From Alcanivoracaceae bacterium (GTDB lineage Bacteria; Pseudomonadota; Gammaproteobacteria; Pseudomonadales; Alcanivoracaceae), in the NCBI GenBank assembly GCA_023146255.1, contig JAGLCJ010000004.1, positions 62,001-126,000 of the forward strand: 64,000 nucleotides of DNA, given 5' to 3'. Made by a program: the position numbers and the translations under genes. The stretch's first letter is position 1, and each line of letters starts with the position of its first letter. Shown here piece by piece: positions 48,840 through 57,583 of the stretch. A model generated the notes under the pieces. That model was given only the letters and a program-made list of their open reading frames with translations. It made no database searches and was not told the DNA's origin.

Positions 48840-48850
48840 AACCGGCGAGC

Positions 48851-48890
48851 AAAAAAAGGCCCGACTGTCCGGGGGAGGAGATGTCGGGCC
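48851..48890 (-). terminator. Minus-strand terminator downstream of the permuted-papain-like gene
   Basis: GGCCCGAC (48858-48865) and GTCGGGCC (48883-48890) form an 8-bp stem. On the minus strand it is followed by seven T (48857-48851). It would stop transcripts from 49982. It lies 11 nt past the rmuC stop. Confidence 0.75.
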
Positions 48891-49124
48891 AGCCACTCTG
48901 AAGCGCGTCGGAGGCAGGGCGCCTCCGCGTCTGTGCCGGTGCCATATCGAGGAGGATGACACCGCAGGTGAATGATGCGCGCCCGAATCATTTTCGACAA
49001 TGCCGCTGTTAGAACGATTACTTATCGCTCAGGCTGCACAATTCCGCGTTGAAATAAGCGTAACGTTACTCATCCTTTCTGTTGAGATTAAATTCTCATA
49101 GACAACTGTACTTGTGAACGTCTG

Positions 49125-49982
49125 TTACTCCACCAGCCTGACAACCCGGTCTGTTTTTTCCTGACGATCAGCTTCGGCCGGCGTGCTGTCGCCGACACTG
49201 GCCAGTTCAGCATGTGGTCCATTCCATGGCTGCAGACGGATTCGGGTATTGTCGAGCTGGTCGACAAACGGGTACTTGATGACATCCAGATATGGCGAGT
49301 GATCGAAGTCGGCGGCGAAATAGATGCCGGGTTGGCGACTGAATAGCCTTGCCTTGCCGTCACGTTGCTGCTTGATCAGTGGCAACACCGGGAACTGGAC
49401 AAACTCGAAGGCTTCTCCGATGGGGGTGCCAACCAGCTGACGTAGCAGGCTGCCTGCCAGTGCTGCAAAGGCGCTGCACCGCCAGCGGCGTGGCAACCAC
49501 CCCCACGGCAGCAACAGCACCACCATCGCAAACCAGGAGCGTTGTGCGCCGAGGCCTAGCCGGCTGATAACGTGGCGCAGTGCCGCGCCGGACTCTTCCG
49601 CCTGCAAGCCGCGCGGCCGACAGATACGCAGATGTTCATGTTCAAGCGCCGACAGCGTCCGCAGACGGACACCACTGTCGAGGCGGGCTTCGACAATAAG
49701 TCGGGTATCGGCGCTGCAGGGCAGGTAATCAGACAGCTGCCGGCGCAGCGCCGGATCGGCAATGTCATGCAGCTGACCAAGATACAGGCAGGCTCGTGAC
49801 CAGCGCGATGAGGTCACGGTTTTCAGGGCCTCATCAAGCCGCGAGCGGCCGTCAATCAGCAATACATCGCCTGATTGCAGCGTGCGGCAGAGCCGGTCGA
49901 AATCGGACAGGCGAATGACACTGCCGGGACGTTCATGCTGTAGCCAGTTGCAGCACCACTGATACAGGCGATTCAGATCCAT
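49125..49982 (-). CDS. Permuted papain-like (YaeF/YiiX-type) protein with a missing catalytic histidine
   Basis: This 285-residue protein resembles the permuted NlpC/P60 group. It has the opening LQSGDVLLIDGRSR, then SSRWSRACLYLG where family members usually have Trp-Ser-His. ICRPRGL follows in the middle, and the Cys-Ser pair of RCSAFAALAG (Cys169) is in the expected cysteine position. The arginine in place of histidine (codon CGA at 49796-49794) would disable a classic Cys-His pair. A hydrophobic segment (about 150-165) lies between. Alternative starts are GTG 49994 and ATG 49982. The ATG is used here without strong evidence. Confidence 0.75.
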   Translation of the reverse strand: MDLNRLYQWCCNWLQHERPGSVIRLSDFDRLCRTLQSGDVLLIDGRSRLDEALKTVTSSRWSRACLYLGQLHDIADPALRRQLSDYLPCSADTRLIVEARLDSGVRLRTLSALEHEHLRICRPRGLQAEESGAALRHVISRLGLGAQRSWFAMVVLLLPWGWLPRRWRCSAFAALAGSLLRQLVGTPIGEAFEFVQFPVLPLIKQQRDGKARLFSRQPGIYFAADFDHSPYLDVIKYPFVDQLDNTRIRLQPWNGPHAELASVGDSTPAEADRQEKTDRVVRLVE

Positions 49983-50021
49983 CGTCTTTGCCACGCGGGT
50001 CGGTTCATGTCGGGCGCCACG

Positions 50022-51137
50022 TTACAGCAGCGCCAGCGCCCGGTCGATGACCTGGTCCTGAGTGTAAAAGTGAGGCGAGAAACGAATGCCGCCGCCGCGT
50101 GGGGCGCAGACCACACCGGCATCCCGAAGCCTCTGGAACAGATGGTCGCTGTCCTGCTGTGGCGAACGGAAGGTGACTATCCCGGCGCGTCGATCCGGCT
50201 GCTGCGGGCTCAGCAGCAGCATGCCCCGAGCCAACAGGCCGTCCTGCAGGCGTTGGACGCGGCTCTGTAGCAGTTCGCCGACCTGATTCATGCCCACTTC
50301 CAGCAGCAGCGACAGGCTGGCACTGAGAGCATGGGCGCAGAGCAGGTTCGGGCTGCCGCACTCGAACCGACGCGCCGAGTGGGCCGGCTGCCAGTCATGG
50401 CGGCTGTAGTCGCCGGCATGTTCGATCATGTGCCAGCCATACTGGTGCAGGGTCAGGCTGGGCCGCAGCTCCGGTCGGCACCAGAACAGCGCCAGTCCCT
50501 CCGGGCCGAGCATCCACTTGTGGCCATCGGCAACAACAAAGTCGGCCTGCCAGGCCTGTACGTCCACGGGCAGGGCGCCAATGACCTGAATGGCATCAAC
50601 GCAGAACAGGATGTTACGTGCTCGACAGGCGGCGCCCAGCCGTGCCATATCCAGTTTCAGGCCGGTGCCGTACTGCACGGCACTGATCGCCAGCAGGCGG
50701 ACCGAGTCATCCATGGCGGCGATCAGGCTGGCCTCCGGGTCCGGGCCGTCCAATGACACCTCGGTGACGGTGACGCCCTTTGCTGCCAGTGCCTGCCACG
50801 GGATGCGGTTGGAGGGGAACTCCTGATTACTGATCAGCACTCGGTCGCCGCTTTGCCAGGGCAGTCCACCGGCCACCACCGAGAGGCCCTCGGAGGTGTT
50901 TTTCAGCAGTGCAATGTCGTCGGCCGAGGCAGCATGGATCAGGCTGGCCAGCTGCTCGCGCAGGCGTTGTTCGGTGACCAGCCACTGCGGGTAATGACGG
51001 GCGCCGGTGCTGGCATTCTCTTCGGCAAAACGGATCACTGCATCACGGCTGCGGGCCGGCCACGGCGCCACTGCGGCATGGTTCAGGTAAAGGGTGTCCG
51101 GGTCCTGTGGGAACTCAGCGCTGAAATCGACCGTCAT
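50022..51137 (-). CDS. Class V aminotransferase-fold PLP enzyme (cysteine desulfurase-like)
   Basis: This 371-residue fold-type I PLP enzyme begins LYLNHAAVAPWP, and the PLP lysine is in VVADGHKWMLGPEG (about residues 218-231). The aspartate that contacts the PLP ring is in FCVDAIQVIG. Class V includes cysteine desulfurases, isopenicillin epimerases and kynureninases. No Cys-loop of an IscS/SufS type is evident near the C-terminus, so a desulfurase role is doubtful. It is divergent from a TetR regulator with a shared palindrome between them. Confidence 0.88.
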   Translation of the reverse strand: MTVDFSAEFPQDPDTLYLNHAAVAPWPARSRDAVIRFAEENASTGARHYPQWLVTEQRLREQLASLIHAASADDIALLKNTSEGLSVVAGGLPWQSGDRVLISNQEFPSNRIPWQALAAKGVTVTEVSLDGPDPEASLIAAMDDSVRLLAISAVQYGTGLKLDMARLGAACRARNILFCVDAIQVIGALPVDVQAWQADFVVADGHKWMLGPEGLALFWCRPELRPSLTLHQYGWHMIEHAGDYSRHDWQPAHSARRFECGSPNLLCAHALSASLSLLLEVGMNQVGELLQSRVQRLQDGLLARGMLLLSPQQPDRRAGIVTFRSPQQDSDHLFQRLRDAGVVCAPRGGGIRFSPHFYTQDQVIDRALALL

Positions 51138-51191
51138 GCTCACGAAATCCTGTCGTCTGGCCCGGTTCAATCGGGCGGTGAAGTGTGACTG

Positions 51192-51209
51192 CTAACGCTT
51201 TTCCGTTAG
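51192..51209. promoter_or_regulatory. Candidate TetR operator palindrome
   Basis: CTAACG-N6-CGTTAG is a perfect 18-bp inverted repeat. It lies between the divergent aminotransferase start (51137) and TetR start (51263), where a self-regulating repressor would bind. Confidence 0.5.
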
Positions 51210-51262
51210 ACTTGCCAGTCATCTCAGTAGTCTGTGAACACCCCCGCCTCAAGGAGATATCA

Positions 51263-51895
51263 ATGGGTGATCTCGAAAAAGCGACCCGACGTGCGCAGGA
51301 ATTCCGCCAGCGCGAGCGGGAGATCCTCGATGCCGCACTGGAGCTGTTTCTGGAGCAGGGCGAGGACCGTGTCACGGTAGAGATGATTGCTGACAAGGTC
51401 GGCATCGGCAAGGGCACCATCTACAAACACTTCGAGACCAAGAACGAAATTTACCTGTTGCTGATGATCCGCTACGAGGAGGCACTGGCCGAGCGCTTTG
51501 AGCGGATCCGCGAATCGGATGACAAGGAGCGGCTGGCCCGCGACTATTTCCATTTCCGTATTGCCGACCCCAAGCGCTATCAATTGTTCGACCGGCTTGA
51601 GAACAAGGTCATCAAGGATCATGCGGTGCCGGAGCTGGTGGAAAAGCTGCATCGCATCCGCGCCGCCAACTTTGATCATCTGACTCGCATTGTCCGCTCA
51701 CGGATTGATGAGGGCACGCTGGAAGAGGTGCCGGAGATCTACCACATCTGCATCGCCTGGGCGCTGGCCCATGGCGCGGTGGCGCTGATGGAATCGCCGT
51801 TCTATCAGCGGCTGATTGATGACAAGGCTGATTTTCTCGATTTTCTCGTCAATATCGGCATTCGCATGGGCAACAAGGGTCAGCGGGGCCACTGA
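51263..51895 (+). CDS. TetR/AcrR family transcriptional regulator
   Basis: This 210-residue regulator has a TetR DNA-binding domain (about residues 18-64). The helix-turn-helix pattern is ERVTVEMIADKVGIGKGTIYKHF-like, visible around MIADKVGIGKGTIYKHF. The C-terminal helical ligand domain does not show a known subgroup motif. AAGGAG precedes the ATG. The reading frame further upstream to 51185 covers the palindrome and is not used. It is followed 2 nt later by the DUF1285 gene. Confidence 0.92.
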   Translation: MGDLEKATRRAQEFRQREREILDAALELFLEQGEDRVTVEMIADKVGIGKGTIYKHFETKNEIYLLLMIRYEEALAERFERIRESDDKERLARDYFHFRIADPKRYQLFDRLENKVIKDHAVPELVEKLHRIRAANFDHLTRIVRSRIDEGTLEEVPEIYHICIAWALAHGAVALMESPFYQRLIDDKADFLDFLVNIGIRMGNKGQRGH

Positions 51896-51897
51896 GT

Positions 51898-52455
51898 ATG
51901 GCCTCGGCGCTGGACGAGCTGCTGGCCCGGTTGAGTCAGGCTGAGCAGGGCCCCGGCGGTCCACCGCTGGACAAGTGGCATCCGCCGCTGTCCGGCGACA
52001 TCGATATCCGCATTGCCGCAGATGGCCGGTGGTATCACGAAGGCGATCTGATCGCCCGGGCGCCTCTGGTGAAACTGTTTTCCTCGATCCTGCGTCGTGA
52101 AGGCGACGACTACTTTCTGGTAACGCCGGTGGAGAAGTGGCAGATTCGGGTGGATGACTTGCCGTTTGTTGCGCACTCTGTGGCCCGGATCGAGCGTGAT
52201 GGTGTTGACCATATCCTCTTCACCACCAATGTCGGTGACGAGGTATTGCTCGACCGCGCTCATCCGCTTGAGGTTGAGACGCTGGCAGGAGGCGAGCCGA
52301 GGCCGTCGATGCATGTGCGTGCCAATCTGTGGGCGAGAATTGACCGGCCATCTTTCTATCAGCTGGTTGACTGGGCCCGGACGGGGACTGAAAACGGCCA
52401 GAATTTCCTTCACGTCGACAGTGCCGGCCAATCCTTTACCCTGGGGAGTATCTGA
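51898..52455 (+). CDS. DUF1285 domain-containing protein
   Basis: This 185-residue protein has the DUF1285 pattern: DIDIRIAADGRWYHEGDLIA (about residues 30-49) and DDYFLVTPVEKWQIRVDDLP. No function is known. It often follows a TetR gene in Pseudomonas-type genomes, as here (2 nt gap), so the two probably share a message. No signal peptide is seen. Confidence 0.9.
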   Translation: MASALDELLARLSQAEQGPGGPPLDKWHPPLSGDIDIRIAADGRWYHEGDLIARAPLVKLFSSILRREGDDYFLVTPVEKWQIRVDDLPFVAHSVARIERDGVDHILFTTNVGDEVLLDRAHPLEVETLAGGEPRPSMHVRANLWARIDRPSFYQLVDWARTGTENGQNFLHVDSAGQSFTLGSI

Positions 52456-52514
52456 CTGATTTGATGGCGTAATTCTCCTGACGACCGAGCTGTATCAGGC
52501 CGCCAGCACAGCGC

Positions 52515-52520
52515 TATACT
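52515..52520 (+). promoter_or_regulatory. Possible -10 box before the modular haem protein gene
   Basis: TATACT lies 22 nt before the start codon at 52543. No good -35 hexamer is found at the proper distance, so the assignment is tentative. Confidence 0.35.
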
Positions 52521-52542
52521 CCGGCCATCGGGGCTATCATTG

Positions 52543-55500
52543 ATGCGGATCATGGACTTTCTCAGAACAGCAGGAGCGCTGTCGGCTCTGCTCCTTACCT
52601 TGTCATCCAGTCTGTCTGCCACTGTCACCTATGAAGGCACCAATGGTGTCGCGGCGACAGTATTCAATGCAGCGAGCTACTCATCGCTTGCCTGCACCAG
52701 TTGTCACTCTGTCGCCGGTTTGCAAACACCGTATCTGGAAAGCTGGACAGACATCAGTACCTATGGCGCCTCGAACACCAGTGATTTCTCCTGCGTCACC
52801 GGCTATGACGGTCGTGCGGTGACCGGTTTCAACTACATGGCAAACCGGGTGTCCTGCGGTGAAATGCCATCGGGTGACGATCTGGATGCAACCGGGAAAA
52901 CGCTTTTTGCCAGTTGGCAAAGTGGTGGCTTCCAGCGCTGGGCTGCGCCAACGATGGCTACCAGTGCGGCCTCATCCGTTTCCAAATACGGCGCGACGCT
53001 CAACGGTACGATCAATGAAAACGGCTCGGATGCCACCGGTGGTGCATTCTTTCGTTACTCCACCAGTGCCGCGACTATCGATGCAGACGGTGGCACTGCG
53101 TCGACAACCACCAATCCGGCCGGTACCGGTGGTGGTACCGCATCGACCGCTTATAACCGGACCATTTCCGGGCTTTCCTGTGGCACGACTTACTATTTCA
53201 AGGCCTGGGGCACTAATGGTCGTGGCACCAGCGAAGGCACTCGCCTGAGTTTTACCACCAGCGCCTGCCCGAGTATTACTCAGGGTGCCAGCGTCGGTGT
53301 GGTGATGTCGGAAGACAGCTCACCGACGCCGTTCAGTCTGGTACTGAATGCCAGTGAAAGCGTGACCTGGTCCATTTTTACCCAGGCCAGTAACGGTACT
53401 GCCAGTGTCACTGCCGGTGCTGCCACTTCGAAGTCGGTTTCCTACACACCGAGTGCAAATTACAACGGCGCCGATTCTTTCATCGTCCGCATATCGGATG
53501 GCACCACCACGGATGACATTACCGTTAATGTGACCATCAATGCGGTCACTGATGCTCCGGTGATCAGTCAGGGTGCGAGTGTTGGCGTGGTGATGTCGGA
53601 GGACAGCTCACCAACACCGTTCTCCCTGAATCTGAACGCCTCTGATGTCGATAGTGGAACGCTGTACTGGCGGATCAGTAGCGCCGCATCAAATGGCACG
53701 GCCGGGATATCCGGTGGCACCAACTCTACTTCTGCCAGTGGCGCAGCCAAGGGCATTACCTACACGCCGACAGCCGACTACACCGGTAGTGACAGTTTTA
53801 TCGTCCAGGTCAGTGACGGCAGTAATGGTACCGGCTTGTCGGATTTCATTACCGTCAATGTCACCGTCAATGCGGTGAATGATACGCCTGTGTTCAGCGT
53901 TGCATCGCCAGTGGCGGTGGTGATGTCAGAGGACAGCGCGCCGACGCCGTTCTCGCGCACGCTGATTGCCAGCGATGTCGACAATGGAACACTGTACTGG
54001 CGGATCAGTAGTGCTGCATCGAACGGAACAGCGGGGGTTTCCGGTGGCACAAACTCGACATCTGCCAGCGGTGCCAGCAAGAGTATTACCTACACACCGA
54101 ATGCCAACTACTTTGGCAGTGACAGCTTTATCGTTCAGGTCAGCGATGGTTCCAATGGCACCGGCCAGTCTGCCTTCATGACCGTCAATGTCACCATCAA
54201 TGCCATTAATGACGCGCCGACCATTACTTCAATTCCGTCGACTTCCGGTACCGAGGGTGTGCTGTATTCCTATACCGCCACCGTGAATGATCCGGACGAT
54301 ACCAACAACGGCACGGCTTTGACCTGGAGTCTGGATCAGGCGCCGACAGGAATGACGGTCAGTACCACCGGACTGGTGCAGTGGACGCCACCCAACGGTG
54401 TCACCACTGCGGATGTCACCCTGCGGGTGGCGGATGGCGGTGAAAATGGTGCCGTTGCCGATACCCAGAGCTGGACCATCTCTCTGGATGCAGTGAACGA
54501 CCCGCCGGTGATTACCTCGACTGCGCCGACCACTGCTACCGAAGATGTGCAGTACAGCTATCAGGTGGCAGTGAGCGATCCGGATGACACCAATAATGGT
54601 GCCAACCTGACGTTCCAACTGAGCAATGCCCCTGCCGGAATGGTTGTCAGCAGCACCGGCCTGATTACCTGGACACCGCTTGAAGGCGTGCTCAGCAGCG
54701 GCGCGGTGACGGTTACCGTCAATGATGGCGGCGAAAACGGTGCCGGACCGGACAGTGAAATCTTTACCGTTACCGTCACGCCAGTGAACGACGCGCCGCA
54801 GATTGTCAGTGCGGCGGTGACCACCGCGACGGAAGATACTCTGTATCAATATGCGGTGGGCGTGAGTGATCCGGATGACGCCAATAACGGTACTGCATTG
54901 TCGTGGTCGCTGCAGAATGCACCGACCGGCATGAGCATCAGCAGTACCGGCACCATTAGCTGGACACCATCAGAAGGCGTGCTGAGCAGTGGCGCCGTCA
55001 CAGTGCGGGTACAGGATGGTGGCGAGAACGGTGCCTTGCCGGCAACCCAGACCTTCACTGTTACAGTGACGCCGGTGAACGATCCGGTCACCATTACATC
55101 GTCAGCACCTTTAACGGCAACGGAAGACCTGCAGTACAGCTACCAGATTCTGGTCAGTGATCCCGATGACGCCAACAATGGTACCGATATCAATTTTGCC
55201 CTGACCAGTGCACCGGCGGGCATGGCGGTCAGCAGCACCGGTCTGGTGACCTGGACACCGGCAAATGGTGTGTTGAGCTCCGGAACGGTGCGCGTGCGTG
55301 TCCAGGATGGGCTGGAGAATGGCGCGGTTGCGGCGATTCAGCAGTGGACGGTGACGGTGACCCCGGTCAACGATGCCCCCGTGATCAGCGCGATTACTGC
55401 TCAAACCGTTGAGGAATTGTCGTCATTCAGCTTTGCCGTGCAAGTCACCGATCCGGATGATGCCAACAATGGCACCAGTCTGACTTGGAGTCTCGACACC

Positions 55501-57558
55501 GCACCGACCGGCATGACCATCGGCACTACCGGTGTTATCGCCTGGACACCGGGGCAGAACACTGCAGGCAACTACCCGGTAACGGTGCGAGTGGCTGACG
55601 GCGGTGAGGACGGAGCCAGTGCAGATACCGAGTCCTTCTCCATTCAAGTGACCCTGCAGGATGCTGATGTTGATGGTGTTGCCGACTATGAAGACAACTG
55701 TCCGCTGAACGCCAACGCCGATCAGGCAGATCTGGACGGCGACGATATTGGCAACGTCTGCGATCCGGATCGTGATGGCGACGGCATCCCCAATGATATC
55801 GAGGCACTTTACGGTCTTGATGCCGATGATGCTGCAGACGCGGCAGCGGATGCTGATGGCGATGGCCTGAGCAACCTGGATGAATACAACACCTGCGTCG
55901 CCGATGCCGGTGGCGCGGTGCTGGAGTGCGAGGCGATCATCGTTGACTCGGTCGGCCCACTGGTTGACGTCGTTGATATACGTACCGATCAGATTGCTTA
56001 TCTGACCGAGGTTGTTTTTACAGCCACTGCCAATGACGGCATTGATGGACCGGTGACAGCGTTCGTTACCGAGATCAATGGCGAGCCGGTAACAGCGACG
56101 GCGGCCGGTCACACTCGTGAATTGCGGCCGGGCCGTTATCTGGTGCGCTGGGAAGCGCAAGACGCTGCCGGTAACGTCGGCTTCGCCGAGCAGCAGGTTG
56201 ATATCCTGCCGCTGGTAACCGCCGGTGGCGCGCGCCTGGCCGGTCGTGGTCAGATCGTGCCGGTGACATTGCAGCTTGGTGGCACAGCACCGAGTTATCC
56301 GCTGGAGGTGGAGTTCGTCGTCAGTGGAACCGCGACCCAGGGAGTGGATTACTCGCTTTCTTCTGCTGCCTTCAGTATCGCCAATGGCACCACTGCAACG
56401 CTGGATCTGGAAGTGATTGTTGCCGGCCCTGTGCAGGAAGATCGCTATGTCGACATCTCCTTGAGCAATATCAACGGTGATGCAGTGTTGGGCAGCAGCG
56501 TTACCCAACGAGTACTGATCGTCGACAGACAGGCTGCTCCTGAGGTGGCGTTGTCCGCACAGCAGGGCGGCATTGTTACTCGCACCATTTATGCCGATCA
56601 GGGTCAGGTTCAGATTGATGCGCTGGCCTCCGACGCCAATGGCCATGTGCTGACGCTGGACTGGCAGGGTAGCGATCCGCTACTTGGATTCAGCGGTAAT
56701 GTCTCCAGCCAGACATTTGATCCATCGTTACTGGCGTTGGGCGAGTATCTGGTTCAGGTAGCGGTGTCTGATGGCATTGCTGTTACCGAGCAGTCGCTGT
56801 TGCTGGTGCTGGCGGATCAGCAGCCGGTGCTTGATCTGCTGACCGATTCTGATGGTGACGGCGTGGCAGACGCTGTCGAAGGCTTTACCGACAGTGATGG
56901 CGATGGCATCCCGGATTATCTCGACAATCTGGACGATCCCACCTTGCAGCCGTTGCTGACCACCGGATCCGGTCCGGCACTGCGTTACGCGATCGCCACC
57001 GAAAGTGGCCTGACATTGACTCCGGGTAATGCCGCTATGTCGGCCGCCCGAGCAGGTGTCCGTGTTTACAGTGGTGAGCTACCCATCGATTCCGCGTATT
57101 CCGTGTTCGGCGTGATCTACGATTTCGAGGTGCATGGTCTGAGCGAAGTGAATCCGGTGGCGCGGGTGATTTTGCCGCTGGTGCAGCCGATTCCGCCGAC
57201 AGCAGTATGGCGCAAGCACGTCGATGGAGAGTGGCAGAACTTTATCGAAACAGGCGACGACCGCCTGGCCAGCGCGATGGCCGCAGACGGTGTATGTCCG
57301 CAGTTTGATGCAGCAGAATGGCAACCGGGTTTGCTTGTCGGCAGGGATTGTCTCCTCCTTCAGCTTACCGATGGTGGTCCAAACGATGCCGATGGCGCCG
57401 CTAATGGTGTTATCCGTGATCCGGCTGGTGTGGCGGTGGCACGTGACGACCCGGTTGATCCGGCCGCGCCGACGACGGGGCCAAACAGTGCCGGTGTCAT
57501 TGCACTGTTCTGGTGGTTGATGCTTGTGGCGCCGCTCTGGCGGCGCCGGTTTGTTTAA
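52543..57558 (+). CDS. Large secreted modular protein: mono-haem domain, Ig/cadherin-like repeats, C-terminal anchor
   Basis: This 1671-residue protein has a signal peptide (residues 1-27) and a cytochrome-c-like part with CTSCH (51-55) and a possible Met ligand in GEMPSGDDL (106-114). Next come a fibronectin-III-like domain (about 135-241), three Big/cadherin-like repeats (242-556) and five He_PIG-type repeats (557-1039). Calcium-binding thrombospondin-3-type repeats follow (about 1040-1120, again 1433-1467), then a Calx-beta-like domain (about 1226-1326). The next region resembles choice-of-anchor U (LTDGGPNDADGAANGVI). The C-terminus is a hydrophobic stretch and then RRRFV (about 1650-1671). 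This end resembles a GlyGly-CTERM-type sorting signal but lacks Gly-Gly. The barrel gene follows. Start chosen as ATG 52543, one codon after an upstream TTG. Confidence 0.88.
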   Translation: MRIMDFLRTAGALSALLLTLSSSLSATVTYEGTNGVAATVFNAASYSSLACTSCHSVAGLQTPYLESWTDISTYGASNTSDFSCVTGYDGRAVTGFNYMANRVSCGEMPSGDDLDATGKTLFASWQSGGFQRWAAPTMATSAASSVSKYGATLNGTINENGSDATGGAFFRYSTSAATIDADGGTASTTTNPAGTGGGTASTAYNRTISGLSCGTTYYFKAWGTNGRGTSEGTRLSFTTSACPSITQGASVGVVMSEDSSPTPFSLVLNASESVTWSIFTQASNGTASVTAGAATSKSVSYTPSANYNGADSFIVRISDGTTTDDITVNVTINAVTDAPVISQGASVGVVMSEDSSPTPFSLNLNASDVDSGTLYWRISSAASNGTAGISGGTNSTSASGAAKGITYTPTADYTGSDSFIVQVSDGSNGTGLSDFITVNVTVNAVNDTPVFSVASPVAVVMSEDSAPTPFSRTLIASDVDNGTLYWRISSAASNGTAGVSGGTNSTSASGASKSITYTPNANYFGSDSFIVQVSDGSNGTGQSAFMTVNVTINAINDAPTITSIPSTSGTEGVLYSYTATVNDPDDTNNGTALTWSLDQAPTGMTVSTTGLVQWTPPNGVTTADVTLRVADGGENGAVADTQSWTISLDAVNDPPVITSTAPTTATEDVQYSYQVAVSDPDDTNNGANLTFQLSNAPAGMVVSSTGLITWTPLEGVLSSGAVTVTVNDGGENGAGPDSEIFTVTVTPVNDAPQIVSAAVTTATEDTLYQYAVGVSDPDDANNGTALSWSLQNAPTGMSISSTGTISWTPSEGVLSSGAVTVRVQDGGENGALPATQTFTVTVTPVNDPVTITSSAPLTATEDLQYSYQILVSDPDDANNGTDINFALTSAPAGMAVSSTGLVTWTPANGVLSSGTVRVRVQDGLENGAVAAIQQWTVTVTPVNDAPVISAITAQTVEELSSFSFAVQVTDPDDANNGTSLTWSLDTAPTGMTIGTTGVIAWTPGQNTAGNYPVTVRVADGGEDGASADTESFSIQVTLQDADVDGVADYEDNCPLNANADQADLDGDDIGNVCDPDRDGDGIPNDIEALYGLDADDAADAAADADGDGLSNLDEYNTCVADAGGAVLECEAIIVDSVGPLVDVVDIRTDQIAYLTEVVFTATANDGIDGPVTAFVTEINGEPVTATAAGHTRELRPGRYLVRWEAQDAAGNVGFAEQQVDILPLVTAGGARLAGRGQIVPVTLQLGGTAPSYPLEVEFVVSGTATQGVDYSLSSAAFSIANGTTATLDLEVIVAGPVQEDRYVDISLSNINGDAVLGSSVTQRVLIVDRQAAPEVALSAQQGGIVTRTIYADQGQVQIDALASDANGHVLTLDWQGSDPLLGFSGNVSSQTFDPSLLALGEYLVQVAVSDGIAVTEQSLLLVLADQQPVLDLLTDSDGDGVADAVEGFTDSDGDGIPDYLDNLDDPTLQPLLTTGSGPALRYAIATESGLTLTPGNAAMSAARAGVRVYSGELPIDSAYSVFGVIYDFEVHGLSEVNPVARVILPLVQPIPPTAVWRKHVDGEWQNFIETGDDRLASAMAADGVCPQFDAAEWQPGLLVGRDCLLLQLTDGGPNDADGAANGVIRDPAGVAVARDDPVDPAAPTTGPNSAGVIALFWWLMLVAPLWRRRFV
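53551..54210 (+). repeat. Two tandem 330-nt cadherin-like coding repeats
   Basis: Units 53551-53880 and 53881-54210 have exactly the same length and share long runs at nucleotide level (for example around ACTGGCGGATCAGTAG). A shorter related unit precedes them from about 53266. Calcium-binding loops of the type Asp-Val-Asp are seen. Confidence 0.9.
54211..55659 (+). repeat. Five tandem 288/291-nt He_PIG-like coding repeats
   Basis: Units begin at 54211, 54499, 54790, 55081 and 55372 with periods of 288, 291, 291 and 291 nt. The last unit (288 nt) ends at 55659. Each codes for the pattern SDPDD-NNGT, AP-GM, WTP and DGGENGA. Confidence 0.92.
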
Positions 57559-57583
57559 TCCCGCAGGGACGGAAGGGAACCCC

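Noticed and set aside
48840..49124. Small gene between rmuC and the permuted-papain-like gene
   Set aside because: Short frames here cross the terminator hairpin and show no start signal or family pattern.
55423..56646. 407-codon open frame antisense to the modular haem protein
   Set aside because: It runs opposite a clearly coding repeat region and has no domain of its own.
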